This document shows positions 20,253 to 20,500 of a stretch of 20,500 nt of DNA, piece after piece. The position numbers and the translations under genes are program-made. The notes under the pieces are model-generated. The model saw only the letters and a program-made list of their open reading frames with translations. It did not search any database and was not told the origin of the DNA. The DNA comes from Symbiodinium natans (lineage: Eukaryota; Sar; Dinophyceae; Suessiales; Symbiodiniaceae), in NCBI GenBank assembly GCA_905221605.1, contig CAJNDS010001469.1, positions 479,501-500,000 of the forward strand, given 5' to 3'. How positions within the stretch are numbered: the first letter of the stretch is position 1; the number at the start of each line of letters is the position of its first letter.

Positions 20253-20500
20253 TCGACCATTTCTACTACTTGCTCTAGACACCCCCGAAAAGAAGAACAC
20301 ATTCTTCCTTGCAAGGGCAATATGGGGGGGGGATTCTTACGGGTGTTCTTAAGCAAAGAGTACTTTTGGATTTAGGGCCCGTACAGGGCTCAAGGTTGAG
20401 GGCCCTGGGGTAAGCAAGCCTGGAACCAGTGCCTGGGAAGTTGATTATACTCATAACCCAGGCCCTAACACGGTTCTAATTGGGGTATAAGTACAGTTAC
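20253..20500. other. window end, no supported gene
   Basis: The last 50 bp (CATAACCCAGG...GTATAAGTACAGTTAC) resemble family A interior seen at 19905-19930. Confidence 0.45.

Noticed and set aside
20005-20352. 115-codon + frame as a cysteine-rich gene
   Set aside because: Its last third runs through a family A right arm (20233-20252), and an overlapping frame reads as well; only the general region is kept as a weak candidate.

Overview
This window looks like nuclear DNA of a eukaryote, most likely a dinoflagellate (Symbiodiniaceae or a relative). The call rests on four things: about forty short tracts of the heptamer TTTAGGG/CCCTAAA in both orientations; a very repetitive sequence with no long reading frame; many short exon-like islands that tend to start after AG and often with G; and possible GC or GA splice donors besides GT. 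A plant, green alga or chromerid, which can share the TTTAGGG telomere unit, is not excluded. Nothing bacterial (operon, Shine-Dalgarno site, CRISPR) was seen, and no rRNA or tRNA gene was recognised. No protein family was recognised in any exon.

Layout. 1-1074: telomere-like tracts around two weak exon candidates. 1075-2902: a 1.8-kb block in which the + strand is almost only A and C (TA/ATAC, period-8 CCACACAC, CACAGA hexamers, poly-C, period-8 CACACACG). 2903-5830: small exon candidates, a poly-G tract and a tentative multi-exon + strand gene at 5047-5795. 5831-7460: one exon candidate and two large TA/ATGC/ATAC microsatellites. 7460-10960: the densest exon area, including the best helical reading (8852-9584). 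10960-13030: two to three small inverted-repeat elements, an 85-bp duplication with C/G runs, and three-frame-open segments. 13030-15120: many exon islands, including a four-exon model (13765-14259) whose reading phases agree across all three introns, each intron carrying telomere-like repeats. 15120-16400: helically phased T-tracts, a 31-bp minisatellite and further inverted-repeat elements. 16400-20500: more exon islands, the longest being 17483-17758 and 18675-19043, among telomere-like tracts and element fragments.

The exon calls come from reading frames by eye: open frame, protein-like composition, splice-like borders and phase agreement. Many GC-rich islands are open in two or three frames, sometimes on both strands, so most calls are tentative and several may be pseudogene or chance. 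The strongest observations are structural. Telomere-like arrays lie in predicted tiny introns, inside copies of small inverted-repeat elements, and once between two copies of a 28-bp direct repeat, which fits repeated insertion of telomere-like DNA into genes and transposons.
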